From: SAR324 cluster bacterium
GTDB taxonomy: Bacteria > SAR324 > NAC60-12
NCBI GenBank assembly: GCA_028281495.1
Contig: JANQJU010000061.1
Coordinates: forward strand, 1-64,000
Direction of reading: 5' to 3'
Length of the DNA: 64,000 nucleotides
Below, in pieces: positions 32,751-41,759 of the stretch. Numbering within the stretch: position 1 is the first letter of the stretch; every line of letters begins with the position of its first letter. The notes beneath the pieces were generated by a model. The model made no database searches. It was not told where the DNA came from and worked only from the letters and a program-made list of their open reading frames with translations. A program made the position numbers and the translations under genes.

Positions 32751-33589
32751 TAATACGTGGTTGCTGGTTTCCACTCCTTGATTTGGGAGACCAGATTCGC
32801 CAAGGGAGACACATAAGGTTGTCTGGTGGATATTTCCTCCTTCTGTGGCCCTTGATGGATTTGGAGACGTTCTTTCATCATCTGAAAGTAACGTGGGTCT
32901 TTTTCAATAGCGAGATAACGCCGGTTGCAACGTAAACAGGCTGCGGGGGTACTTCCCCCACCCGCAAAACTGTCTAGCACCAAATCCCAAGGATTGCTGA
33001 ATACCTCGACTAATCGCTGGATCAAGTGTTCAGGCTTTTCCGTGGGGTGTTTGCTCTTTTTGTAACCGGGGCCGATTCGATAAGACATCACGTTCGTCAT
33101 GGCTTCCTGCGACAAGAAGTTGAACGTTCGTGGCCTATAGTCCCCTGTATCCATGTTGTTTAAAAGCCAGACCCCCCATTCAAAACAAGATCGAAATCCG
33201 TTTTGTTTGCAATGATGTACGGGGTTTTCTTTATGCAACAGTATTGGATTTTTGAACTGAAACACCCGACGACGTTCCAGTTCGTGAGCAAGCCATCCCC
33301 CGGTGTGATAGTCAAAAAATAGTACTAAACTCGCATTGGGTTTGAGGATGCGTTTGTATTCTGCACACACCTGAAAAACGAAGTTGAAATACGCTTCTTC
33401 TGACTCCCACTTGTCCCATTCTCCAAAATCGGCAGCGACCACGCCTTTTTTACTATTGTAGGTCAGTCCGCCTTTGCCGGAGATGTTGTAGGGAAAATCC
33501 GAACAAATGAAATCCACCGATTGATTCGGTAGTTGTGCCATCACTTCAAGGCAATCACCTTGAATGAGTTGTGAATGATCTGTGTTCAT
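32750..33589 (-). CDS. DNA adenine/cytosine-N4 methyltransferase
   Basis: 279 residues from the ATG at 33589 (MNTDHSQLIQGDCLEVM). Motif IV is SDFPY (30-34) in place of the usual (D/S)PPY, and motif I is SFAGGGST near residue 220, so motif IV precedes I as in beta-class amino-methyltransferases. RHPTEKPEHL-type KHPTEKPEHLIQ is present. No restriction gene is adjacent, so it looks like an orphan phage- or plasmid-type methylase that may protect the element's DNA. Leader copy C lies directly upstream. Confidence 0.85.
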   Translation of the reverse strand: MNTDHSQLIQGDCLEVMAQLPNQSVDFICSDFPYNISGKGGLTYNSKKGVVAADFGEWDKWESEEAYFNFVFQVCAEYKRILKPNASLVLFFDYHTGGWLAHELERRRVFQFKNPILLHKENPVHHCKQNGFRSCFEWGVWLLNNMDTGDYRPRTFNFLSQEAMTNVMSYRIGPGYKKSKHPTEKPEHLIQRLVEVFSNPWDLVLDSFAGGGSTPAACLRCNRRYLAIEKDPRYFQMMKERLQIHQGPQKEEISTRQPYVSPLANLVSQIKEWKPATTY

Positions 33590-33707
33590 AAGGTTGAGGT
33601 TAATAAATAAGACATCTTCACGGTGAAGACGTTTCAGTAAAGAAGCCATCCTACAATGAAGGACGACTGCTCTGGAGTTTAAAGAGTTCTTAGCTCTGCC
33701 GACGATG
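33590..33707 (-). ncRNA. Structured leader family, copy C
   Basis: Same 5' block. P2 is AGTCGTCCT/AGGATGGCT, with a loop and lower stem unlike A, B and D yet paired throughout, which is strong covariation. GAAA, P3 ACGTCTTC/GAAGATGT and ATTAACC follow, then the methylase ATG. Confidence 0.75.
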
Positions 33708-33723
33708 AAAGTGCAGCTTCTAT

Positions 33724-33972
33724 CTAAGCTAGTTCCAAAGCATAGAATGAGAAACAAGGCTCGTACTGTATGTAGTCTTCTGGAGGATCTACAAAAGTTT
33801 TTTCACATTTGGCGATTGCTTCGGCTTCGCTACATGCTTCACCTTGCCAAACAATCACGCCACTGCCTTCGAATTCCATACAGTAGTAATCGTCTTTTTC
33901 TTCATCATAGTACTGCAATTCGGGTGCGGTATATCCATCTACGCACACGATGAAAGTTTTTTTCTTTTTCAT
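33724..33972 (-). CDS. Small acidic protein of the gene series
   Basis: 82 residues (MKKKKTFIVCVDGYTAPELQ ... AIAKCEKTFVDPPEDY), acidic, with a short alpha-beta layout and three Cys. Family unknown. Leader copy D precedes it. Confidence 0.55.
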   Translation of the reverse strand: MKKKKTFIVCVDGYTAPELQYYDEEKDDYYCMEFEGSGVIVWQGEACSEAEAIAKCEKTFVDPPEDYIQYEPCFSFYALELA

Positions 33973-34085
33973 AAATGTAAGTTTAAAAAATAGGACATCT
34001 TCACAATGAAGATATTTCGAGCAAGCAGCCGCTGCTGAAGCGACTGTTCTGGAGTTTTTTAGAGTTCTTAACTCTGCCGACGATG
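33973..34085 (-). ncRNA. Structured leader family, copy D
   Basis: Block GGCAGAGTTAAGAACTC, P2 CAGTCGCT/AGCGGCTG, GAAA, P3 ATATCTTC/GAAGATGT, then TTTTTTAAAC before the ATG. It is the most diverged copy in the box before the start codon. Confidence 0.7.
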
Positions 34086-34113
34086 TTCAGTCACAAGACG
34101 AATCCCAGCGTGG

Positions 34114-34281
34114 TTAGACCAAACCAAGTTTCTCCAAAAATTCGTAGTCGAGTTCGCTGTCACATTCAGGACATTGAAACTCAATCCAGCCGTCTATGTC
34201 AGGCTCATCCAACCAGTAACCTTCTCTCACCCAGATACGTCGTTGTTGTTTCTGGCACATGGGGCAAGTAAAAGTTTTCAT
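34114..34281 (-). CDS. Small zinc-ribbon protein (55 residues)
   Basis: MKTFTCPMCQKQQRRIWVRE ... FQCPECDSELDYE. Two Cys-Pro-x-Cys knuckles 32 residues apart form a zinc-ribbon. It is likely to bind nucleic acid or protein. Upstream is a terminator-like hairpin instead of the A-D type leader. Confidence 0.65.
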   Translation of the reverse strand: MKTFTCPMCQKQQRRIWVREGYWLDEPDIDGWIEFQCPECDSELDYEFLEKLGLV

Positions 34282-34297
34282 GATGAAAAGTTAATTG

Positions 34298-34344
34298 ACA
34301 AAAAAGCAAAAAGCCCCCTTTAGGTGAAGACCCAAGACGGCTTT
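34298..34344 (-). terminator. Terminator-like hairpin before the zinc-ribbon gene
   Basis: Arms AAAGCC/GGCTTT on the minus strand, followed by TTGCTTTTTTG; likely the end of the 34382-34837 transcript. Confidence 0.55.
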
Positions 34345-34381
34345 CTTCGATGATTAACGTCCTCTCGGAATTCTAATACGC

Positions 34382-34837
34382 CTATGCCGCTTGGGGTTCC
34401 GCAGTGACCCAATGGCTGCCGTACTTGTCCTCCATGTCTGCAAAGCTGGGGTCCTCTTTGGGTGGTTTCTTGGCGCTGGGATGACAATAGCCCCAGGCCT
34501 TTCGTTTCTTCACCCATTTGAATCCCAGTTCTTTCAATGTGGCCTTTTTGGCTTCTTGTTCTCCATGCACCCAGATCCACACCCCAATGAACTGATGGGT
34601 GAGGCCCAAGGCTTTCAGGGTAGTCGAGAGTTCTCTCGTCTCCGCTTTGGCTTCCGCCGACAGAGTTAACTCTTCTTTGGCCTGCACTGCGTCCCTCGTT
34701 TGGTCCGCGACTGCATCCACCCTGGATGGAGAATCGTTTTGCCCTTCAGGAACCACGTTTTGCTGTGACACTTCGGAAGGTCGTGAGTTGGCCTTCTCAT
34801 GGGAAGGACCGCCGTCGATGTGAGTGTTTTGCGTCAT
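34382..34837 (-). CDS. Small protein with phage/plasmid WVHG-type domain
   Basis: 151 residues from the ATG at 34837 (MTQNTHIDGGPSHEKANSRP). The first 85 residues are disordered and polar. The C-terminal part IGVWIWVHGEQEAKKATLKE, LGFKWVKKRKAWGY is a small domain seen in many phage and plasmid proteins, function unknown. Its N-terminus MTQNTH resembles MTKTHT of the next gene upstream. Confidence 0.6.
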   Translation of the reverse strand: MTQNTHIDGGPSHEKANSRPSEVSQQNVVPEGQNDSPSRVDAVADQTRDAVQAKEELTLSAEAKAETRELSTTLKALGLTHQFIGVWIWVHGEQEAKKATLKELGFKWVKKRKAWGYCHPSAKKPPKEDPSFADMEDKYGSHWVTAEPQAA

Positions 34838-34865
34838 AATCAAAAGATTAAGAATTGAATAAAAA

Positions 34866-34896
34866 CCACGCTGCCTGCCGTTCAAGCGTGCAGCGT
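34866..34896 (-). terminator. Terminator-like hairpin before the 34837 start
   Basis: Perfect arms CACGCTGC/GCAGCGTG, then GTTTTTATTC on the minus strand. It overlaps the last codons of the 34882-35058 gene. Confidence 0.65.
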
Positions 34897-35058
34897 GATG
34901 TACATGATGGGCAAGAGGACCAGGAATCGGAGCAACCAAGCGACTAACTCGGTTTTCCATTGCTGGAGCCGTTTTGCCTTTTTTGCCAGATACACCTCGT
35001 AGGGGTACCACGGAGTGTCTCTGGGCTTCACTGCCGACGATGTGTGTGTTTTTGTCAT
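34882..35058 (-). CDS. Small membrane protein (58 residues)
   Basis: MTKTHTSSAVKPRDTPWYPY, then a basic stretch and one membrane helix (LVAWLLRFLVLLPIMYITLH) at the C-terminus, giving a tail-anchor layout. It is the first well-supported gene of the minus-strand series. No family recognised. Confidence 0.5.
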   Translation of the reverse strand: MTKTHTSSAVKPRDTPWYPYEVYLAKKAKRLQQWKTELVAWLLRFLVLLPIMYITLHA

Positions 35059-35270
35059 GATCTTGAAACTTAAGTGACAAAAATCCCTTCCTTCTCGTTG
35101 GAAGAAAGCGAGGTGGTTTTTTGAAGCCATTCAACGAAGCGATTACCGTCGAATGACCAAAAACCGGTTAAGATGAAAGGTGCCTCTACGCTGGCGCGCT
35201 GTGAGCGTTTTGAGACCCAGTCAAATTTCGACCTATTTTCAGCACTATCATTGAAACGTTTTTTGGTCAA

Positions 35271-35470
35271 AAGAATAATGATTTCATTGGGTTAACCTGT
35301 ATATCTGAGTATATATGGGGGTGTACATCTGGGGGTAATTGTGAGATATACGCTTTTTAAATTGGGGGTTTGAGGGACTCTTTCCTCCACAACGCCGAGG
35401 ACACGATGTGTGTTTTTTTAAGGGAAATATCCAATGGACTCTTTTTCGTGGATTATGAGGGAAATGACGG
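35271..35470. promoter_or_regulatory. Divergent promoter region of the gene series
   Basis: About 200 bases between the minus-strand small-gene series and the plus-strand ankyrin gene. It is AT-rich with several TATA-type stretches (ATATATAC, AGATATAC) and a GGTTAACCC box like those before the series' start codons. A frame at 35070-35270 (TTG start, 66 residues) may be a further small gene, but I cannot support it well. Confidence 0.4.
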
Positions 35471-37606
35471 ATGCGTGAGCCGCAAGTAGCAGCAACCGAG
35501 GACCATTTGCAGCGTCTGGAAACCGATCTGGTTCAGAAGCTACGTCCTTGGCAGGGAGAGCGAGATATACGGGGGCCATTCGAGGCTCGAATGTTATTGA
35601 AGGAGATTGTGACCCATGCTGCCACAGCAGAACAACTCCAAGCGGATTTAAGCCGCTTCTTGGCCAAATACCCTTTGCGCATCGATGAACCGTTTCAGGG
35701 GAAAACCGTATTGATCCATTGTATCCAACGGCAATACCCACTGGTGGAATGGCTGCTGGAGCACGGAGCCAGTTTGGTGTTCAATCTGTTTGTCGCTACT
35801 TCAGGCCATCATCATGGGGCGTTTACCGTGTTGCTTGACAAAATGGATGACCCTTCAAAGGCTTATATGGAGGATTGGTTTGTGTGGGGGGATCTTCCTA
35901 AACTGCGTAATAGCACCGGGGTGCTCAGTGTTTTGCAACGGGCCATGTTTTCGGGGCAACCGTTCTTTGTACAAGCTTTGCTGGATCGGGGAATCTCCCC
36001 ACTACAGGGAGATCTAGAAAACTTGGTTCCCTTGCATTATGCCGCGATGAGCAATGCCTACTCTACGGCGTTGCAGGCACTTCAACGAGGGATTCCCATT
36101 ACGCGAGATCGCTGTGGACTCACTCCTTTGGATTATGCGCGTAAACATGAGCATCCAGATCTTGTGCAACTCTTGGAACCCTATGAACGGGACCATCCCC
36201 CGGCCCCCTTGCCAGTGATCCCAGATATACAATTCCCTCCCGACGTGGATCGTTTCAGCGATCAAATTACCCAAATTTTTGCTGTCTCCGACTCCAGTCG
36301 AGATACGTTATTCACTTATGGCTTTCGGAAGTTTGGAGGGACTCCGCATCTGAACCCTTATATCTGCGCGATCATGGAGCATCCGCGCTTCGATGCCTAT
36401 TTTCATTACTTATGCTGTGTGCAATGGGATGAACCACATCATCAACGAGCACGGGACTACCTCGTTGAGTGGGACAGGGTGAAGCCGCATTTCCTGTTCA
36501 TCAACTATACGGAGTTGAACGAACGGACCGCCAAAGGACATTACAATTTTTTGATCTATTCGTTGATCAGTAACAACGAAACCTATGCTCAGTTTTTGCT
36601 CCGACAAGGCATCGAAACGTGGATTCAAGATGCCTATGGGGATTCTCCGGCCTTTTATGCCGCTGCGGTGGGCAATGTGACTTTGTTTCAGCAGCTCTTG
36701 TCAAACAATGTCCTGACCCTTTACACTCAAGACATATATGGGCAAACCGGATGGCATTATATCGAAGCTTTGGCAAAACAAGCCCTTCCCAACTCGGACA
36801 CTCCTTACCGTTCCACGAAGCACCAAGCCATCTTAGAGTATGCTCAGCAACGGGATCGCTGGTTTCGTCGTTTCACTCGCTTCCTCCATATGCACCTCGA
36901 TCAACTTCTGCACCAGATTCCGGCGGAAAACCAAGAATTGCAGGATTATGTCCGACGTTTGGCTTTGTTTGAACAAGGATTCGCCGATGCCAAGGAGTTG
37001 GTGAAAGAGTACCACCATATGGTTGAGCAACTCATTGGTGTGATCGATCCCCGTTCAGTGACCGATGAGGTACGTGAGAGTTTAGGGAAACTGGGATTTG
37101 ACGTTGGTGCTCTTAAGTCCTCGAATGAGGAACCATCCACTTTCCGAATTGAGCATTCTCAGATGAATGCCTTTTTACAGGAGGTTTTTCCTCCTGAAGT
37201 TTATGCTGATGGAGAAGTCGTCCGGGTGATCAATTTTCTGACGGAACACGATTTGTACTACCGGAATGCGCCTCGTTGGGATCAGCGGGATACTTCCCGC
37301 TATCCAAGCAGTAGGGACCTGTACCAATTCATCCTCAACGAATATATGGATTTTTCCCCCATCACTCATGCTTCTTTTCGCAATTACAACCAAACTCAGT
37401 ACCTTCCCAAAGCGCAGCAGGAAGCGTTGATCAAGCAGGGACGCATGGTGGACCGTGACTTGGTAGGTCTGATCAAAACCCGAAACTTTTTAATACGCCA
37501 TCCTGAAACCGATAATCCTCGGGATTTGGATAGCTCTTGTCGCGACATCTGGTGGAAGATCCGCCAACGCCACCCCCAAAGACTCTTAATTAAAACAAAT
37601 ACTTGA
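35471..37606 (+). CDS. Ankyrin-repeat protein
   Basis: 711 residues, soluble. Ankyrin-like units are visible around residues 75-105 (TVLIHCIQRQYPLVEWLLEH), 175-240 (VPLHYAAMSNAYSTALQALQ, then GLTPLDYARKHEHPDLVQLL) and 370-440 (FLIYSLISNNETYAQFLLRQ, SPAFYAAAVGNVTLFQQLLS). The C-terminal 250 residues are non-ankyrin and helical, with a basic end. Ankyrin repeats bind proteins. In mobile DNA such proteins can be host-interaction or defence factors, but nothing here says which. The gene stands alone between a divergent promoter and the hairpin repeats. Confidence 0.7.
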   Translation: MREPQVAATEDHLQRLETDLVQKLRPWQGERDIRGPFEARMLLKEIVTHAATAEQLQADLSRFLAKYPLRIDEPFQGKTVLIHCIQRQYPLVEWLLEHGASLVFNLFVATSGHHHGAFTVLLDKMDDPSKAYMEDWFVWGDLPKLRNSTGVLSVLQRAMFSGQPFFVQALLDRGISPLQGDLENLVPLHYAAMSNAYSTALQALQRGIPITRDRCGLTPLDYARKHEHPDLVQLLEPYERDHPPAPLPVIPDIQFPPDVDRFSDQITQIFAVSDSSRDTLFTYGFRKFGGTPHLNPYICAIMEHPRFDAYFHYLCCVQWDEPHHQRARDYLVEWDRVKPHFLFINYTELNERTAKGHYNFLIYSLISNNETYAQFLLRQGIETWIQDAYGDSPAFYAAAVGNVTLFQQLLSNNVLTLYTQDIYGQTGWHYIEALAKQALPNSDTPYRSTKHQAILEYAQQRDRWFRRFTRFLHMHLDQLLHQIPAENQELQDYVRRLALFEQGFADAKELVKEYHHMVEQLIGVIDPRSVTDEVRESLGKLGFDVGALKSSNEEPSTFRIEHSQMNAFLQEVFPPEVYADGEVVRVINFLTEHDLYYRNAPRWDQRDTSRYPSSRDLYQFILNEYMDFSPITHASFRNYNQTQYLPKAQQEALIKQGRMVDRDLVGLIKTRNFLIRHPETDNPRDLDSSCRDIWWKIRQRHPQRLLIKTNT

Positions 37607-37703
37607 GTAAAAAACTCACTTTATATCTTGCATAGTTGTATCCGTGAAATTTAAAGTGAATAAAAACATACACGAATGTACGGGCGAGTTGTTGCTTGAT
37701 AAG

Positions 37704-37939
37704 AACGGTATGACGCAGCAATTCAATTTGGTTTATATAGGTTAAATGAAACCACCTTTATAAGCATTGAATCGCATTAAACGTTTTTTTTGTCTGAAAG
37801 AAACGGTATGACGCAGCAATTCAATTTGGTTTATATAGGTTAAAAAACCACCTTTATAAGCATTGAATCGCATTAAACGTTTTTTTACCTGAAAGAAACG
37901 GTATGACGCAGCAATTCAATTTGGTTTATATAGGTTAAA
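37704..37939 (+). repeat. Tandem hairpin repeat, two full copies and one half copy
   Basis: Units start at 37704, 37802 and 37897 (periods 98 and 95 bases) with AACGGTATGACGCAGCAATT. Each full unit folds: GCAATTCAAT with ATTGAATCGC outside, GTTTATATAGGT with ACCTTTATAAGC inside, then ACG and a run of 7-8 T. The third unit stops after the inner left arm. The units look like tandem rho-independent terminators or small RNAs between the ankyrin gene and the 38 kb operon. Confidence 0.8.
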
Positions 37940-38013
37940 TGGAATACAGACTGTATATGGTTTTTCAGCTTAATAGCGGAACATGTCCATTCCATTTAGC
38001 CTTGTAGGGAAAA

Positions 38014-38466
38014 ATGATCATGTTGGCTTCATTCACTCCATTGTTGTTGGGCGGTTTGCTACCGGCATTGCTGTTCAGTGCCAGTGCCTTGGCCCATCAA
38101 ACCAGTTTGTTGAACGGAGGCACTCCCGCCTCATATCTGATCGTAGGAGGAGGGGCCATTGCTTTGACTGGATTGAGTTGGCAGGTCACGTCCCCAGGAA
38201 CCGTTGCGGTTCCTTGGCCTGCCTTATTTTGGTCCTTAGTGGGTGGAGTGCTGTGGGCCGTGGCCAATGGCACCATCGCTTATGTTTTGGAACGCTATGC
38301 GTCGGTGTCCCTGGCGCAGTTGGCTCCTTTGATCAATGTGAATGCTTTGCTCACCTCTCTCTTGGCTTTGGGGCTGTTTGGCGCTTCGCCATCTTTGGCA
38401 GTGGAGCAATTGGTGGGGGGAGCTGTTTTGATCGGCTTGGGGAGTCTGTTGGTGATCACGGCTTGA
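38014..38466 (+). CDS. EamA-like half-size membrane protein
   Basis: 150 residues, four predicted membrane helices. The second half (AVANGTIAYVLERYASVSLA, then INVNALLTSLLALGLFGASP) has the hallmarks of one EamA/DMT-transporter repeat. At half the usual size it would have to act as a dimer, as in SMR proteins. Starts at ATG 38014 after TAGGGA; an ATG two codons on is possible. It is the first gene of the plus-strand operon leading to the TraD-like ATPase. Confidence 0.65.
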   Translation: MIMLASFTPLLLGGLLPALLFSASALAHQTSLLNGGTPASYLIVGGGAIALTGLSWQVTSPGTVAVPWPALFWSLVGGVLWAVANGTIAYVLERYASVSLAQLAPLINVNALLTSLLALGLFGASPSLAVEQLVGGAVLIGLGSLLVITA

Positions 38467-38702
38467 ATGCACACGATTTGCGGGGAAAGGAGGTGATGTC
38501 CAGTACTGGGTGACGCGGGAGGGCCTATGCGTCCTGAAGCCGTGGAGTGGGAACAGGGGTAGGTGCTCAATCATCGTCTCCTTGATCCCGGTTCAGCTTC
38601 ACAGTTTCTGAGTTGAGACCGTTTTTTAAAACCCCAGCGAGACCGTCGCGAAGGCTTAGGCCTTGGCCTGGTATCGTTGTGCCTAAATTGAATCGTAATT
38701 TT

Positions 38703-39866
38703 ATGAAACAGGTTGCTATGAGTACTGATGCTACTTATCCGTTCAATCGCCGAACTGTCGGTGATTCTCCCTCGATATTTTCCTCAAATCCTGAGCCATC
38801 CCCTCCGACCTTGGATCAAACCTTGGGGTTGGCCAGTGGGCGGCATAGCCGAGATCCGCGCCAAGCGGCGACGAATGACGAGTTCACCGCTTCATCTCCC
38901 CCGAAAAATCCTCGTGACTTGTTGGACTGGGTCCAGCAACGACTTCATGCTTTGGACCAGGACAAAGCGTTGCAGTTGGAAACGGTGATTGAGGCTCAGG
39001 TGGCGTTGCTTCAGCAGAAGCAGACCACGCTCCCAGATGCCGTGGCGGAGATCGAACGCCAGTTGGCCGAGGTGCTCCACTCTCGCATCCAACCGCTGGA
39101 TACGACATTGGCCGAAGCCATTGGATTGACCACGACCTTGCAGCGGCAACTCAAAACTCAGGTGGACAAGCTGCTCACCAAAGCCAAGAAGAAGATTTGG
39201 ACCAATAACACCGCACGCTTGGATTGGACGTGGTTGGGGAAGCTGTGCATGCTCGCTTTTGCCTTAGCCATTGGTTTGGGATTGTCATCCGAGATTTATA
39301 ACACCGCCAACATGATCTTTACCAAGTCCCCGGCTGCCTTCCGGGGAAACTTTTATCTGGCCGTATATGCGGTGACTCCCTTCGTACTCCTAACGATAGC
39401 AAATGAGTATGTTTTTCATATTTTGGAACCTAAATCTCAGAAACGAGTCATCTACAGCTTGATGATCGTGGGGGTGAGTTCGGGTCTCTTGTTGCTGCTC
39501 TCTTTGAGCATGTTGGGGCAAGCTCCGGCCACGACCAATCTGTTTGCCACGGCGGTTTCCGCTCCCACGCATTGGGAGGAACTGCGCATGATGACTCCCA
39601 TCTTGATCAGTTTGAGCGCGACCGCTCTGTTGATCCGTTGGGGGGTGCATTTTTATAGTGCGAGAGCCCGGAAGATCTATGCCGCGATGGGTTTGAATCC
39701 GGCGGAAGAACACCAGTTGGGCCATTGGGAGCAGGACTTGAACGATGCCGAAGCCCTGTTGACCGAGGCCAAGCAACTGCAACTGTCCCTTCGCGATAAG
39801 AAGAAATCGGTGCAAGAGCGCCTGTTGGCCCATGCTGAGAATCAATTGCAAGCCGCCCTGGTGTAG
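38703..39866 (+). CDS. Membrane protein with long cytoplasmic helices
   Basis: 387 residues from the ATG at 38703 (MKQVAMSTDATYPF; an ATG at 38718 is also possible). The polar N-terminus (1-60) is followed by a coiled-coil region (about 85-170), four membrane helices (about 180-310) and a C-terminal coiled coil (about 330-387). Family unknown. It lies 40 bases before the VWA gene and is probably a scaffold of the same membrane system. Confidence 0.6.
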   Translation: MKQVAMSTDATYPFNRRTVGDSPSIFSSNPEPSPPTLDQTLGLASGRHSRDPRQAATNDEFTASSPPKNPRDLLDWVQQRLHALDQDKALQLETVIEAQVALLQQKQTTLPDAVAEIERQLAEVLHSRIQPLDTTLAEAIGLTTTLQRQLKTQVDKLLTKAKKKIWTNNTARLDWTWLGKLCMLAFALAIGLGLSSEIYNTANMIFTKSPAAFRGNFYLAVYAVTPFVLLTIANEYVFHILEPKSQKRVIYSLMIVGVSSGLLLLLSLSMLGQAPATTNLFATAVSAPTHWEELRMMTPILISLSATALLIRWGVHFYSARARKIYAAMGLNPAEEHQLGHWEQDLNDAEALLTEAKQLQLSLRDKKKSVQERLLAHAENQLQAALV

Positions 39867-39906
39867 GGGGTTTTGCACACTTTGCCATCTTTCTATTGAG
39901 GTACCC

Positions 39907-41739
39907 ATGAAACGTTTCTTGCTCAGTTTTAGCTTTGTTTTCCTCTGCTGGACAGTCGGTGGTGTCCAGGCCACCTCTTTGTATGTGTTGGCGTTTGACA
40001 ATGCCACCCTAGAAGCCTCCCATCGTTCTGAAGTTCAAACGGCCATCAGTGATATCATCGTCAAATTGGAAGCTCACGAATCCCTAGCGGTGTTTGAGTT
40101 TTCTAACAAACAACAGGTGGTGATATCCATGCCATCCTATACCTATTCCTTGTCGGATAAGCAACGCCTGTTTGCCCGGCAACTCCAGACCATTCACGGT
40201 TGGTTGACCACCGCTTCTCCTGCGACTCCGTCGGAGTGCCGGAACCATTTGCCCTTGTTGTTGGAGTTTTTGCGTAATCTGCCTGCGGCATCATCGGGGG
40301 CCACGCCTCAGGTGGTGTTGTTTGATTACTCCTTGGCTTGCCCCTCAGACAAACCCTTGCGCTACATGGATTTGTCGGCCTATCGCTTCCATGTTTTGGT
40401 GCCCAGTGTGGTTTCGGCCACGGACGGACAGGACTTATGCCAGCGGATCAGTACTGCCCTCAATTTGTTCAGAAAATTGACCGCCGAGGAACGGGGCTTA
40501 CGTCCCGATGAATGGTCCCAGAAGTTGGGCAATACCCTCTTGATCACCTGTTCGGAGATTCCCTCCTTGTGGGCCAATGTATTCAAGCCTGATCTACCAC
40601 CGGGGCAGTTCAATCTGGTGTCCTTGCCCTTTTTGGCAGAAGCGGACGCGGTGGTGGGTTTGACGAACGAGACGGTGGAGGATTCGGCTCCGGTGGCGGC
40701 AATGGATGCGGCTGCCGTGGTGACTTTGCCGTCTCACTCCGAGGTGACCCACCAAAGGGGGCGATTGGGAGCTGTGGGGGGATCAGAGGTGACTTTGGTG
40801 GAAACGTTGCGCGCTGAAGAACGCGAGGCTTCAACCGTTTCGGAGCCTCCTACGGCAGTGCAGTTGCCCTCATGGTCACCTTTGCAGTCGGTGGAAGTGG
40901 TGGGCCATACGCTGCAACCCGATGGACAGGTGGATGTGACCTTGTTTGCCACGGGAAGCGGGGGAGATTTTGAACCTCTGAAGTCGCCGGAGGTGCAGGG
41001 CAAGGTGGTGGCTATCAATGAACAGCCCTTGGTGCCGGAGATTCCGCTGCCCATTGCCGAGGTGGTCAATACCCAACCCCAAGCCGGGGAACCCGTGGCC
41101 TTGTGTGCCTTGTTAGACGATAGTGGCTCCGTTGCCAGTACCGATCCTCAGGAAGAACGGTACCGTTCCTTACTCGCCTTGATCGATGAGTTGCCCGACA
41201 ACGTGGCTTTGTGTGTGGATCAGTTCAACCAGCGGGTTTTGAACGGGTTCTCGGACGATAAAGCCGTGGTGAAACAGGCCATTCACGCCCATCGGTCGGC
41301 GGATGGGGGTACCCCCTTGTATGAGTCGATTTTAAGGAACTTGAAACAATTGGCCACGGCCTCGACTCCCAATCGCTTGTTGATCGTGTTTTGTGATGGC
41401 AATGCCAATACGACCTTGATGGAAGAGGCCATTGCTTTGGCCCAGCAACATCAGATTGTGATCCATACGGTGGGATTGAATCTTGACCCCAAATACACCC
41501 ACTTTCGGGAACTGCCGCGTCATACCCAAGGGGTATATGTGCCGGTGGAACAAGCCTCTGAGTTGTCCCAGCATTTTCAACGCTTGGGGAAAATCAGCAC
41601 GCGGGGTTCCAGTGTGGTGTCATTCCCGGCTCCGGTTCAGGTGCCGGGGCATGTGGTGCAAGCGGGAGATCAGGTGACGGTGGAGCTGCAAGTCCGGGAT
41701 CAAGCGGTACAGACCGTCGTCGCCCTTCCAACCCTGTAA
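39907..41739 (+). CDS. Exported von Willebrand factor A (VWA) protein
   Basis: 610 residues with a signal peptide (MKRFLLSFSFVFLCWTVGGV). The C-terminal VWA domain has a full metal-ion site: LLDDSGS (about 402-408), GGTPLY (about 468) and FCDGNAN (about 495). The N-terminal domain (about 25-215) also looks VWA-like (SLYVLAFDNA...FEFSNKQ) but has no D-x-S-x-S, so it is a degenerate copy. The linker is acidic and Val/Glu-rich. It is likely periplasmic and binds a partner through the metal site. Confidence 0.8.
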   Translation: MKRFLLSFSFVFLCWTVGGVQATSLYVLAFDNATLEASHRSEVQTAISDIIVKLEAHESLAVFEFSNKQQVVISMPSYTYSLSDKQRLFARQLQTIHGWLTTASPATPSECRNHLPLLLEFLRNLPAASSGATPQVVLFDYSLACPSDKPLRYMDLSAYRFHVLVPSVVSATDGQDLCQRISTALNLFRKLTAEERGLRPDEWSQKLGNTLLITCSEIPSLWANVFKPDLPPGQFNLVSLPFLAEADAVVGLTNETVEDSAPVAAMDAAAVVTLPSHSEVTHQRGRLGAVGGSEVTLVETLRAEEREASTVSEPPTAVQLPSWSPLQSVEVVGHTLQPDGQVDVTLFATGSGGDFEPLKSPEVQGKVVAINEQPLVPEIPLPIAEVVNTQPQAGEPVALCALLDDSGSVASTDPQEERYRSLLALIDELPDNVALCVDQFNQRVLNGFSDDKAVVKQAIHAHRSADGGTPLYESILRNLKQLATASTPNRLLIVFCDGNANTTLMEEAIALAQQHQIVIHTVGLNLDPKYTHFRELPRHTQGVYVPVEQASELSQHFQRLGKISTRGSSVVSFPAPVQVPGHVVQAGDQVTVELQVRDQAVQTVVALPTL

Positions 41740-41759
41740 GGCTTGGTGGGGAGTGACCG

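Noticed and set aside
31426..34085. Hammerhead ribozyme in the repeated leaders
   Set aside because: GAAA followed by a hairpin and then UC looks like one strand of a hammerhead core in all four copies, but no CUGANGA strand exists on either side in any copy, and the nearest similar block reads CTAAGAA.
37704..37939. CRISPR array
   Set aside because: Only two and a half repeats, the units are contiguous without unique spacers, and each unit is a long hairpin ending in a T-run. No cas genes are present.
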